Of a stretch of 64,000 nucleotides of DNA, positions 46,396-54,438 are shown one piece after another. Every line of letters starts with the position of its first letter. Positions within the stretch are counted from its first letter, which is position 1. The translations under genes and the position numbers were made by a program. The notes under the pieces were generated by a model, which saw nothing but the letters and a program-made list of their open reading frames with translations, did no database searches and was not told the origin of the DNA. The stretch lies in assembly GCA_029250685.1 (NCBI GenBank), contig JAQXEU010000009.1, forward strand, positions 1-64,000, written 5' to 3'. The stretch is from Polaribacter sp. (GTDB lineage Bacteria > Bacteroidota > Bacteroidia > Flavobacteriales > Flavobacteriaceae).

Positions 46396-47091
46396 ATGAA
46401 ACCTACATACAAATTTTGTGTACTACTATTTATTATTAGCTACACAAGTTTTGCACAACAAAAAGACACATTAAATGTTCTTTTTGTTGGCAATAGTTAC
46501 ACATACTATTCTAATTTACCAAAAATGGTCTCAGACCTTTCAAAAAGTACATCTACTTTTATAAAAACTCAAATGAGTGCAATTGGTGGCGCAAAATTAA
46601 AACAACATTTCAATCAAGAACGTGGATTAAAAACAAAGGATTTAATCAAAAACGTAAACTTTGATATTGTAGTTTTACAAGAACAAAGTATGGGGACATT
46701 AACAAACAAAGAAGAGTTTTTGTTGTATTCAAAAAAACTGAGTGATTACATAAAAAAACATGGAGCTAAACCTTATTTCTTTACTACTTGGTCAAGAGAA
46801 AAAACTCCTCAAACACAAAATACTATTACAGAAGTTTACAAAGAAGCTGCATTACAAAACAACGGAGTTGTTGTTTTAGTTGGAGAAGCATGGAAATTAG
46901 CAAAGAAAAAACAACCATCGATTAAATTATATGCTGAAGATGGTAGTCATCCTACCCTGCTTGGCACATTTTTAACAGCAAGTATTTTTCTGAAAAAATT
47001 TACAGGATCTTTACCTTCAAAAATAGATAACACAAGAAAACTAGATTTGAGTTCTTTTGAATTTTGTTTTCAAATTGCTAATCAGTTTTAG
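46396..47091 (+). CDS. secreted SGNH/GDSL-type hydrolase
   Basis: A signal peptide (ends SFAQ) is followed by an SGNH fold with nucleophile Ser34 (VGNSYTYYSNL), a VVLQEQSMG block and Asp182/His185 (DGSHPT). The family includes esterases and acyl-hydrolases acting on sugars. At 231 aa it is complete. It is probably cotranscribed with the TlpA-like gene. Confidence 0.87.
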   Translation: MKPTYKFCVLLFIISYTSFAQQKDTLNVLFVGNSYTYYSNLPKMVSDLSKSTSTFIKTQMSAIGGAKLKQHFNQERGLKTKDLIKNVNFDIVVLQEQSMGTLTNKEEFLLYSKKLSDYIKKHGAKPYFFTTWSREKTPQTQNTITEVYKEAALQNNGVVVLVGEAWKLAKKKQPSIKLYAEDGSHPTLLGTFLTASIFLKKFTGSLPSKIDNTRKLDLSSFEFCFQIANQF

Positions 47092-47106
47092 AACAATTAA
47101 TTTTTT

Positions 47107-47556
47107 TTACAATATCTGAGCAGCATGCGCTTTCGTTTTCACTTTGGTAATTACATCTTCTATAACACTATTTTCATCAATTATAAAAGTAGTTCTGTGA
47201 ATTCCGTCATATTCTTTTCCCATAAATTTCTTCGGCCCCCAAACTCCAAATGCATTAATTACGGTTTTGTCTTCATCAGCCAACAACGGAAAAGGCAATT
47301 CGTGTTTGTCAATCCAATTTTGTTGTCTCTTAGCAGAATCTGCACTTGCCCCTAAAATAGCATAACTCTTTGATAGGAAAGTTTGGTAATTGTCTCTTAA
47401 ATCGCATGCTTCGGCAGTACAACCGGGTGTGCTTGCTTTTGGGTAAAAGAACAATACTAATTTTTTCCCTTTATAATCAGATAATTTTACAATATTTCCT
47501 TTTTCATCTTTCGATTCAAAATTTGGTGCTTTATCTCCTGTTTTTAGTGTGGTCAT
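47107..47556 (-). CDS. bcp: thioredoxin-dependent peroxiredoxin, Bcp type
   Basis: Bcp/PrxQ reduces hydroperoxides using thioredoxin. The peroxidatic Cys46 and resolving Cys51 lie in ASTPGCTAEACDLRD. The DFELPDENG-like start reads APNFESKDEKGNIVKLSDYKGK. At 149 aa it is of normal length. It is divergent from nth. Confidence 0.96.
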   Translation of the reverse strand: MTTLKTGDKAPNFESKDEKGNIVKLSDYKGKKLVLFFYPKASTPGCTAEACDLRDNYQTFLSKSYAILGASADSAKRQQNWIDKHELPFPLLADEDKTVINAFGVWGPKKFMGKEYDGIHRTTFIIDENSVIEDVITKVKTKAHAAQIL

Positions 47557-47562
47557 AATTCT

Positions 47563-47570
47563 TATATTTG
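47563..47570 (+). promoter_or_regulatory. -7 box (TATATTTG) of nth
   Basis: It is an exact TAnnTTTG match, 21 nt before the nth ATG and 7 nt from the divergent bcp start. Confidence 0.5.
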
Positions 47571-47591
47571 TTTACGTAAAATTAGTCAAAA

Positions 47592-48251
47592 ATGACCAAA
47601 CAAGAAAAGGTAGACTTTATAATTGAGACACTTCAAGAAACCTATCCAGAAATTCCGATTCCTTTAGATCATAAAGATCCATATACCTTGTTAATTGCTG
47701 TGTTACTTTCTGCACAATGTACTGACGTTCGTGTAAATAAAATCACGCCAATTTTGTTCGCTAAAGCGGATAATCCATTTGATATGATAAAAATGACGGT
47801 TGAAGAAATCAAAGAAATTATTCGTCCTTGTGGTTTATCACCTATGAAAAGTAAAGGAATTTATGGTTTATCAAAAATATTGATTGATAAGTATGATGGC
47901 GAAGTTCCACAAAGTTTTGAAGGATTGGAAGAATTACCAGCAGTTGGTCATAAAACGGCAAGTGTTGTGATGAGCCAAGCTTTTGGAATTCCAGCTTTTC
48001 CGGTTGACACACATATTCATCGTTTGCTGTTTCGCTGGAATTTAACGAATGGAAAAAATGTTGTTCAAACCGAAAAAGATGCAAAACGCTTGTTTCCAGA
48101 AGAATTATGGAACGATTTACATTTACAGATTATTTGGTATGGGCGGGAATATTCTCCAGCTCGTGGTTGGAATTTAGAAAACGATATTATCACAAAAACA
48201 ATTGGGAGGAAATCAGTTTTAGAAGAATATTATAAAAGAGTAAAAGCATAA
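47592..48251 (+). CDS. nth: endonuclease III lacking the iron-sulfur cluster ligands
   Basis: Nth is a DNA glycosylase/AP lyase for oxidised pyrimidines. The helix-hairpin-helix with catalytic Lys121 (LPAVGHKTA) and Asp139 (FPVDTHIHR) are intact. The C-terminal loop that normally carries four cysteines for a [4Fe-4S] cluster reads REYSPARGWNLENDIITKTIG, with none of them. Length (219 aa) is otherwise normal. It should still be active, since cluster-free relatives are known. Confidence 0.94.
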   Translation: MTKQEKVDFIIETLQETYPEIPIPLDHKDPYTLLIAVLLSAQCTDVRVNKITPILFAKADNPFDMIKMTVEEIKEIIRPCGLSPMKSKGIYGLSKILIDKYDGEVPQSFEGLEELPAVGHKTASVVMSQAFGIPAFPVDTHIHRLLFRWNLTNGKNVVQTEKDAKRLFPEELWNDLHLQIIWYGREYSPARGWNLENDIITKTIGRKSVLEEYYKRVKA

Positions 48252-48283
48252 AAAAAGCCTCAACTGGCAGTTAAGGCTTTTCC
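48252..48283. terminator. bidirectional terminator between nth and the small sigma-linked ORF
   Basis: AAAGCCT (48254-48260) pairs with AGGCTTT (48274-48280), extended by AACT/AGTT inside. The T run is stronger on the minus strand, where it ends the sigma-factor transcript. On the plus strand it directly follows the nth stop. Confidence 0.8.
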
Positions 48284-48286
48284 CTC

Positions 48287-48430
48287 TTAATTCAAATTCA
48301 ACTCAATAACTCGGTTTGGTCTCGTTTTAATTACTTTCAATGATTTTGAAAAATTAATTAAAAATTGAATTGTTTCTTTTTTTGGTTGCTCCCTAAAGTT
48401 GGGAGACTTTTTAGAGTAAAGTTGCATCAT
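48287..48430 (-). CDS. small 47-aa protein downstream of the sigma factor gene
   Basis: This short frame reads MMQLYSKKSPNF, then QPKKETIQFLINFSKSLKVI, and ends ELNLN. The PKKETIxFLxxxSKSLxV pattern matches, from memory, a family of tiny flavobacterial proteins. It lies 59 bp after the sigma gene stop on the same strand and ends four bases before a strong terminator on that strand, as a real last gene would. Function is unknown; a role linked to the sigma factor is speculation. No signal peptide is present. Confidence 0.68.
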   Translation of the reverse strand: MMQLYSKKSPNFREQPKKETIQFLINFSKSLKVIKTRPNRVIELNLN

Positions 48431-48489
48431 ATAGTATCTTTTATTACTTGATTATTAATCAGATAACGATGCTTTTTTACTTTTAGTAT

Positions 48490-49077
48490 TTAGTTCACCA
48501 AAATAATTTTATTTTTCTCTATGAGCTTTCTTAAATTGATTAATGCATAACGCATTCTTCCTAACGCAGTATTGATACTTACACATGTGTTTTCTGATAT
48601 TTCATTAAAACTCATATCATTATACATTCGCATTACTAATACTTGTTTTTGCTCTTCCGGCAATTCATTTATAAGCTCTCTTACATCTTCATGAATTTGC
48701 TCTTTAATAATTTTTCTCTCAGCATTTAAAACACCATCACCAATTACAGAAAAAATATCAAATTCATCTGTATTTCTGAATTTTGGCATTCGGTTAGATT
48801 TCCTAAAATGATCGATTATTAAATTATGAGAAATACGCACAACCCAAGGTAAAAATTTACCTTCTTCGTTGTAATTTCCTTTTTTTAAAGTTCTAATTAC
48901 TTTTATAAATGTGTCTTGAAAAATATCTTCGGTAATGTCTTTATTTTTAACTTTACTATAAATAAAACTAAATAAACGTTGTTGATGTCTCTTAATTAAA
49001 ATTTCAAGAGATATCTCATTACCGTTAATGTAATCGCTAACTAATTTGCTGTCTGGGGTATTATTATCACGCATCAT
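48490..49077 (-). CDS. sigma-70 family (ECF-type) RNA polymerase sigma factor
   Basis: The 195-aa protein has region 2 (FSFIYSKVKNKDITEDIFQDTFIKVIRTL, with FLPWVVRISHNLIIDHFRK) and region 4 (ELPEEQKQVLVMRMYNDMSFNEIS, SINTALGRMRYALINLRK). It recruits RNA polymerase to alternative promoters. No anti-sigma gene adjoins. It is followed by the 47-aa ORF, and a 20-bp palindrome lies in its upstream region. The first of two ATGs (49077) may be replaced by the second. Confidence 0.93.
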   Translation of the reverse strand: MMRDNNTPDSKLVSDYINGNEISLEILIKRHQQRLFSFIYSKVKNKDITEDIFQDTFIKVIRTLKKGNYNEEGKFLPWVVRISHNLIIDHFRKSNRMPKFRNTDEFDIFSVIGDGVLNAERKIIKEQIHEDVRELINELPEEQKQVLVMRMYNDMSFNEISENTCVSINTALGRMRYALINLRKLIEKNKIILVN

Positions 49078-49088
49078 AAATTACTTTA

Positions 49089-49108
49089 AGAAAGCAAGAT
49101 TGCTTTCT
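49089..49108. repeat. palindrome upstream of the sigma factor gene
   Basis: AGAAAGCAA and TTGCTTTCT form a perfect inverted repeat with a 2-bp centre, 12 bp before the sigma gene ATG. It has no T run, so it is not a terminator. It could be an operator or an RNA hairpin that blocks ribosome binding. Confidence 0.5.
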
Positions 49109-49293
49109 GGTTTCTACTTGTTTAATAAACAGTTAAAGTAATTTTAAACTATACGCACGTGATTTTTAGTGGATTAATAATTCAAATATGATGATAATAA
49201 TCAAGATAAACAAATATCTTTCTGTTTTTTAAATGAAAATTCTCTTTTTCTTCTCTTAAAAAATGGTATTTTTAACGCTTACTTTTTTTAAAA

Positions 49294-52086
49294 ATGGCAT
49301 TAGATTTAAACAGCGTAAATCCAAAAGAAAATATCATCATTAAAGGTGCAAAACTGCACAATTTAAAAAACATTGATGTAGTTATTCCCCGTAATAAACT
49401 AGTTGTAATTACTGGTTTATCGGGCTCAGGAAAATCTTCTTTGGCTTTTGATACGCTGTACGCAGAAGGACAACGACGCTATGTAGAAAGCTTATCTTCT
49501 TATGCACGTCAATTTTTAGGAAAATTACACAAACCAAAAGTAGATTTTATCAAAGGAATTGCACCAGCAATTGCTATTGAACAAAAAGTAAATTCTACAA
49601 ATCCGAGATCTACAGTTGGAACTTCTACAGAGATTTACGATTACATAAAGTTGTTATTTGCTAGAATTGGTAAAACCTACTCTCCTATTTCAAATTTAGA
49701 AGTAAAAAAAGATACTGTTGCAGATGTTATCAAACATATAAAAACCTACGAACTAGGTTCAAAATTATTATTGTTAGCTCCTGTATACTTAGATAAAACA
49801 AGAGATTTAAAAACCTTATTAAATATTTTCTCTCAGCAAGGATATGCAAGAATTAAAATGGCCGATTCAATTCTTAGAATAGAAAATTTTCCTTTTGATT
49901 CTTATAAGGATGAAATGTTACAATTAGTTGTTGATCGAATTGTTTTAAAAGATGATGAAGATTTTTACAATCGATTGGCAGATGCGATTCAAACTGCTTT
50001 TTTTGAAGGAAAAGGAACTTGTAAAATAGAAAATCTAAGCAACAACAAACTTGTAGAATTTAGTAATAAATTTGAGTTAGACGGAATTACTTTCTTGGAA
50101 CCAAATACACACTTATTCAGTTTTAATAATCCATACGGAGCATGTCCAACTTGTGAAGGCTACGGCAATATAATCGGAATTGATGAAGAATTGGTCATTC
50201 CAAATACAGGTTTATCAATTTATGAAGACGCCATTGCTCCTTTTAAAACAGATTCTTTTAGAAAGTATAAAGACGATTTAATTACCTATGCTTTTGAGTT
50301 TGACATTCCAATTCATAAACCTTGGTTTGAATTGACTTCAACCCAAAAAGAGCTGATTTGGTCTGGAAATAAAAAGTTCAAAGGAATCAATCATTTCTTT
50401 TCTGCGTTGGAAGAAAAAAGTTATAAAATCCAAAACAGAGTAATGCTTTCTCGTTATCGAGGAAAAACAAAATGTAGCGAGTGTCACGGAAAACGATTAC
50501 GAAAAGAAACCAATTATGTAAAAGTTGACAATAAAACCATTTCAGATTTAGTAACCTTACCAATAGACGAATTAACTGCTTTTTTTAAAATCATCAACTT
50601 AAATAAACACGAAGCAAAAATCGGAAAACGTTTACTAACGGAAATCAATAACAGATTACAATTTTTATTAAATGTTGGATTGAGTTATTTAACCTTAAAC
50701 AGAACTTCAAACACACTTTCTGGTGGAGAAAGCCAACGTATAAATTTAGCCACCTCTTTAGGAAGTTCCTTAGTTGGTTCTATGTATATTTTAGATGAAC
50801 CAAGTATTGGTTTGCATCCAAAAGACACAGAAAGATTGATTGGCGTTTTAAAAGATTTACGCGATTTAGGAAATACAGTAATTGTAGTTGAACATGATGA
50901 AGATATCATGAAAATTGCCGATTATATTATTGATATCGGTCCAGAAGCTGGAACTTTTGGCGGACACGTTGTCGCAGAAGGAAAATTCAAAGATATTTTA
51001 AAATCTGATTCTTTAACAGCACAATATTTAACAGAGAAACTAAAAATTGAAATACCAGAAAAAAGAAGAAAATCAACCAATTTTATAGAAGTTATCGGAG
51101 CAAGAGAACATAATCTGAAAAATATTGATGTTACTTTTCCTTTGAATAATCTGACGGTAATTACTGGAGTTTCTGGAAGTGGAAAAAGTACTTTGGTAAA
51201 GAATATTTTGTACCCAGCAATGCAAAAGAAAATTATTGGTTATGGTAATAAACTAGGTCAATTTACAGAAATAAAAGGCTCATTTGAGAACTTAAAACAC
51301 ATCGAATTTATTGACCAAAATCCAATAGGAAGATCTTCTCGCTCAAATCCTGTAACATATATAAAAGCTTATGATGATATCAGAAATTTATTTTCAAATC
51401 AAAAGTTAGCGAAAATCAGAAATTACAAACCAAAACATTTTTCTTTTAATGTTGAAGGTGGGAGATGCGAAGTTTGTAAAGGAGATGGTGAAGTTACCAT
51501 CGAAATGCAATTTATGGCAGATGTGCATTTGCAATGCGAAACTTGTAATGGAAAACGTTTTAAAAAAGAAGTCTTAGAAATTACTTTTGATGGAAAGTCA
51601 ATTGACGATGTTTTAAACTCAACCATTGATGATGCAATTGCATATTTTGAAGAAAATGAACAGAGAAAAATTGTTCAGAAATTAAAACCTTTACAAGATG
51701 TCGGTTTGGGTTATGTGCAATTAGGACAATCTTCATCTACGCTGTCTGGTGGTGAAGCACAGCGAATAAAATTAGCTTCATTTTTAGTAAAAGGAAACAC
51801 GAAAGACAAAGCCTTATTTATTTTTGATGAACCAACAACTGGATTGCATTTTCATGATATTAAAAAATTATTAGCTTCCTTTAATGCATTGATTGAAAAA
51901 GGACACTCAATCATTGTGATTGAACACAATATAGAATTGATAAAATGTGCAGATTATATTATTGATTTAGGTTTAGCAGGTGGGAAAAATGGCGGTAATT
52001 TATTGTTTCAAGGAACACCAGAAGAGCTAATTTTGAATAAAAAATCATACACAGCAAAATATTTAAAAGAGAAATTACTATCTTAA
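49294..52086 (+). CDS. uvrA: excinuclease ABC subunit A
   Basis: UvrA finds bulky DNA lesions with UvrB. It has two ABC units: Walker [10 protein letters not shown] (41-49) with LSGGESQR, and GVSGSGKST with LSGGEAQR. The second zinc module is complete (CEVC ... CETC) and so is the insertion-domain CSEC. The first zinc module keeps only its second pair (ACPTCEGYG); the earlier CPxC pair is absent. At 930 aa it is near full length. A second uvrA paralogue elsewhere cannot be excluded. Confidence 0.95.
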   Translation: MALDLNSVNPKENIIIKGAKLHNLKNIDVVIPRNKLVVITGLSGSGKSSLAFDTLYAEGQRRYVESLSSYARQFLGKLHKPKVDFIKGIAPAIAIEQKVNSTNPRSTVGTSTEIYDYIKLLFARIGKTYSPISNLEVKKDTVADVIKHIKTYELGSKLLLLAPVYLDKTRDLKTLLNIFSQQGYARIKMADSILRIENFPFDSYKDEMLQLVVDRIVLKDDEDFYNRLADAIQTAFFEGKGTCKIENLSNNKLVEFSNKFELDGITFLEPNTHLFSFNNPYGACPTCEGYGNIIGIDEELVIPNTGLSIYEDAIAPFKTDSFRKYKDDLITYAFEFDIPIHKPWFELTSTQKELIWSGNKKFKGINHFFSALEEKSYKIQNRVMLSRYRGKTKCSECHGKRLRKETNYVKVDNKTISDLVTLPIDELTAFFKIINLNKHEAKIGKRLLTEINNRLQFLLNVGLSYLTLNRTSNTLSGGESQRINLATSLGSSLVGSMYILDEPSIGLHPKDTERLIGVLKDLRDLGNTVIVVEHDEDIMKIADYIIDIGPEAGTFGGHVVAEGKFKDILKSDSLTAQYLTEKLKIEIPEKRRKSTNFIEVIGAREHNLKNIDVTFPLNNLTVITGVSGSGKSTLVKNILYPAMQKKIIGYGNKLGQFTEIKGSFENLKHIEFIDQNPIGRSSRSNPVTYIKAYDDIRNLFSNQKLAKIRNYKPKHFSFNVEGGRCEVCKGDGEVTIEMQFMADVHLQCETCNGKRFKKEVLEITFDGKSIDDVLNSTIDDAIAYFEENEQRKIVQKLKPLQDVGLGYVQLGQSSSTLSGGEAQRIKLASFLVKGNTKDKALFIFDEPTTGLHFHDIKKLLASFNALIEKGHSIIVIEHNIELIKCADYIIDLGLAGGKNGGNLLFQGTPEELILNKKSYTAKYLKEKLLS

Positions 52087-52090
52087 TCCC

Positions 52091-53188
52091 ATGATATTCA
52101 ACTTAACTGACAAACAAAAAGTAAACGCAGTTAGAATTATTGCAATGCTATCAACATTATTAATGATGTTGTACGCGCCAGAACTTTGGATTACTGATAA
52201 AAACTTTCCAGTTATTCCATTGTTTGATTGGGTTCCGATTCCAACTTCTCCATTTGATACTATTTTAGCTGGAATCTTTTTTGTAAGCCAAGTTGTATAT
52301 ATTTTTAAACCAAAACGTTTGTTAGGTTGGTTTGTATTAGCATTATACATTTATTTATGTTTTGTAGATCAAAACAGATTACAACCCTATTTCTATCAAA
52401 GCTTTTTAACGCTATTTGCAATCTTAATTTACCCAAAGAAAACAGAAGCTAGAAAGATTTTATTTACGCTGATTCTAATTTTTATTGCGACGTACTTTTG
52501 GAGTGGAGTTCACAAACTAAACGACATCTTCTACGAGCAATGGATGCACGCTTTAACTAAGCACTTTAGTTTTATCTCAGAAAGTTTATTATTGGCATTT
52601 ACCTATGCCGTTCCATGGCTAGAAGCCCTTTTAGGAGTCTTTATTTTATCAAATAAAACAAGAAAAATTGGTGTAATCGGAATCGTAAGCATGCACTCAA
52701 TTATTATAGTAATGCTATTATATTTAGGCTATGGGTTTAATGTGATTCCATGGAATCTTCAAAATATTTCTAGTGTAATCATTATCTTTTGGACATTAAA
52801 AACAACATCCTTTTTTGAAACTTTTACAGATTCGAAATCTTATCAAAAAGGATTGATTTTTCTTTTTACATTTATTTTACCTTTTAGCAATCTATTTGGT
52901 GGTTGGGATCATTTATTATCGTTCAGTTTTTTTACTTCAAAATTAGATTATTACTACATTCAAATTGATGATTCTTTAAAAGACAAATTACCAAAACACG
53001 TTCAGAAGTATTATAGAAGTAACGAACACATGACCGTTTTGTATTTGAATGAATGGGCTGGAGATATAAACAAAGTCCTACTCTATCCTCAACCAAGAGT
53101 TGCTAAAAAAGTAGAACAATATATTTTATCTTTTGCCGATAATCCTAAAAAAGAAGGCTTAATTAAAATGGTTGTTTATAATAAATAA
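52091..53188 (+). CDS. multi-pass membrane protein, HTTM/DoxX-like in outline
   Basis: The 365-aa protein has about nine hydrophobic helices in the first 265 residues. A soluble C-terminal tail (LPKHVQKYYRSNEHMTVLYLNEWAGDINKVLLYPQPRV) follows. The FVDQNRLQPYFYQS and FWSGVHKLNDIF segments recall HTTM/vitamin-K-carboxylase-like and DoxX-type proteins. The match is loose and the function unknown. It follows uvrA by four bases, so it may share its transcript. Confidence 0.75.
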   Translation: MIFNLTDKQKVNAVRIIAMLSTLLMMLYAPELWITDKNFPVIPLFDWVPIPTSPFDTILAGIFFVSQVVYIFKPKRLLGWFVLALYIYLCFVDQNRLQPYFYQSFLTLFAILIYPKKTEARKILFTLILIFIATYFWSGVHKLNDIFYEQWMHALTKHFSFISESLLLAFTYAVPWLEALLGVFILSNKTRKIGVIGIVSMHSIIIVMLLYLGYGFNVIPWNLQNISSVIIIFWTLKTTSFFETFTDSKSYQKGLIFLFTFILPFSNLFGGWDHLLSFSFFTSKLDYYYIQIDDSLKDKLPKHVQKYYRSNEHMTVLYLNEWAGDINKVLLYPQPRVAKKVEQYILSFADNPKKEGLIKMVVYNK

Positions 53189-53249
53189 CGAATTCTAATT
53201 CAATCCTTACGAATTCTAAAAGCCAAGAAATTTAACCACTTTCTGATAC

Positions 53250-53257
53250 TAGATTTG
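53250..53257 (+). promoter_or_regulatory. -7 box (TAGATTTG) of the lipoprotein gene
   Basis: It is an exact TAnnTTTG match, 35 nt before the ATG at 53293. Confidence 0.4.
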
Positions 53258-53292
53258 ATTAATCTTAATTATTAATCTAAAACCTAAGTATC

Positions 53293-54369
53293 ATGAAAAA
53301 AATCGTAAACACAAAAGCAATTGCAATCGTTTTGCTAGCTTTTAGTATTTCTTTTACAAGTTGTAACGGAAAAAAGAAAACTGCTCAAACAACAGCTCCA
53401 ACAATTCTTGCTGAAGAAGTACAAGAAATTCCAACTTACAGAGAAGAAGTTGTTTTTATTACTGGAAAAGATTCAGATCACTCAAACTATTACGAAAGCG
53501 CAAAAACATATTTCGAAGAAAAACAGTTCGAAGTTGTTACAGAAGCGTATTCATTAGAAGAAATAATTAGTTGGTTAAACAATAATTATGATGAAAGATT
53601 ATACTCAAACATTCATATCGTCAGTGAAAACAATCCTTATAAAGGAATGGATTTAGAAACAACAGTAAAAGGGAAAATTTTAAATGAAAACTCACTAAGA
53701 AATGCGTTGATAAATGATGAAATTCCGAAATTATTAGAAGGAATTGCTGACGATACTAATGTTATTTTTCATTCGCCTGCTTTGGCTGATAATCCGAATT
53801 TATTAAAAGGATTAAAAAATGTTTTTAGCACAAATAAACAACCAAGAATTATTGCAACGCCATATTACACAATGTTTGGGAGTCAGTTTTCTAAATATCA
53901 TTTAGCGAAACCGTATTACGGATTTTATCCGACGGCACACTCACCAGGAAAAGTAGATTTATCAAAAGAATTTGCTAAGAATTATCCGAATGAAAAAGAT
54001 ATTGACTGGTTAGAAACTTTGTATAATGATTACGAAAGATATGTTGGAGAAGCGTTTACAACGCAATTTAATTTGCCAATAAAAATGGAAGTTGATTTTA
54101 CAGATTCTGATAATGAAATTCCAACTTTAAAAACCCAAGAAGCAATCATGGATTTTATTGAAGGAAACGAAAATCTTAGTAATGAATTTAATACATACAA
54201 TATTAAAATTGAAGATTTTAGATGGAAAACTTCATTGAAAGACAGTAAGTTAACTGTCAAAGGAATTACGACTGTAATTTGTGTTTTAAAGCCAATTATT
54301 AAACCTTATGGAGATTTACAACACGTAGAACCAGAAATAGATAACTTGCGTTTGTTTATTGTGGAATAA
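53293..54369 (+). CDS. lipoprotein of unknown function, 358 aa
   Basis: A lipoprotein signal ends at a cysteine in SFTSCNGKKK. The mature part shows alternating strands and helices (EEVVFITGKDSDHSNYY, SNIHIVSENNPYKG, TNVIFHSPALADNPN). This suggests a two-part alpha/beta fold of the CHAT or caspase-like type in outline only. I see no catalytic motif. A terminator separates it from the sensor kinase gene. I do not recognise the family. Confidence 0.75.
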   Translation: MKKIVNTKAIAIVLLAFSISFTSCNGKKKTAQTTAPTILAEEVQEIPTYREEVVFITGKDSDHSNYYESAKTYFEEKQFEVVTEAYSLEEIISWLNNNYDERLYSNIHIVSENNPYKGMDLETTVKGKILNENSLRNALINDEIPKLLEGIADDTNVIFHSPALADNPNLLKGLKNVFSTNKQPRIIATPYYTMFGSQFSKYHLAKPYYGFYPTAHSPGKVDLSKEFAKNYPNEKDIDWLETLYNDYERYVGEAFTTQFNLPIKMEVDFTDSDNEIPTLKTQEAIMDFIEGNENLSNEFNTYNIKIEDFRWKTSLKDSKLTVKGITTVICVLKPIIKPYGDLQHVEPEIDNLRLFIVE

Positions 54370-54391
54370 GTTTTGATTACACTATAAAAGT

Positions 54392-54422
54392 AGTTGTTCA
54401 TTATTGAGCAACTGCTTTTTTA
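54392..54422 (+). terminator. Rho-independent terminator of the lipoprotein gene
   Basis: A 9-bp stem (AGTTGTTCA / TGAGCAACT, one G-U) with a 4-nt loop is followed by GC and six or more T residues. It ends four bases before the kinase gene's -7 box. Confidence 0.85.
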
Positions 54423-54425
54423 TAG

Positions 54426-54433
54426 TAAGTTTG
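54426..54433 (+). promoter_or_regulatory. -7 box (TAAGTTTG) 5 nt before the sensor kinase gene
   Basis: It is an exact TAnnTTTG match, five bases before the ATG at 54439. It excludes the upstream in-frame start at 54394, which lies inside the terminator, and implies a leaderless mRNA. Confidence 0.55.
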
Positions 54434-54438
54434 TTTAT

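Noticed and set aside
48395-48420. Hairpin CTCCC...GGGAG followed by T residues on the plus strand
   Set aside because: The stem is only 5 bp and lies inside the 47-codon minus-strand frame. The nth terminator is already at 48252-48283.
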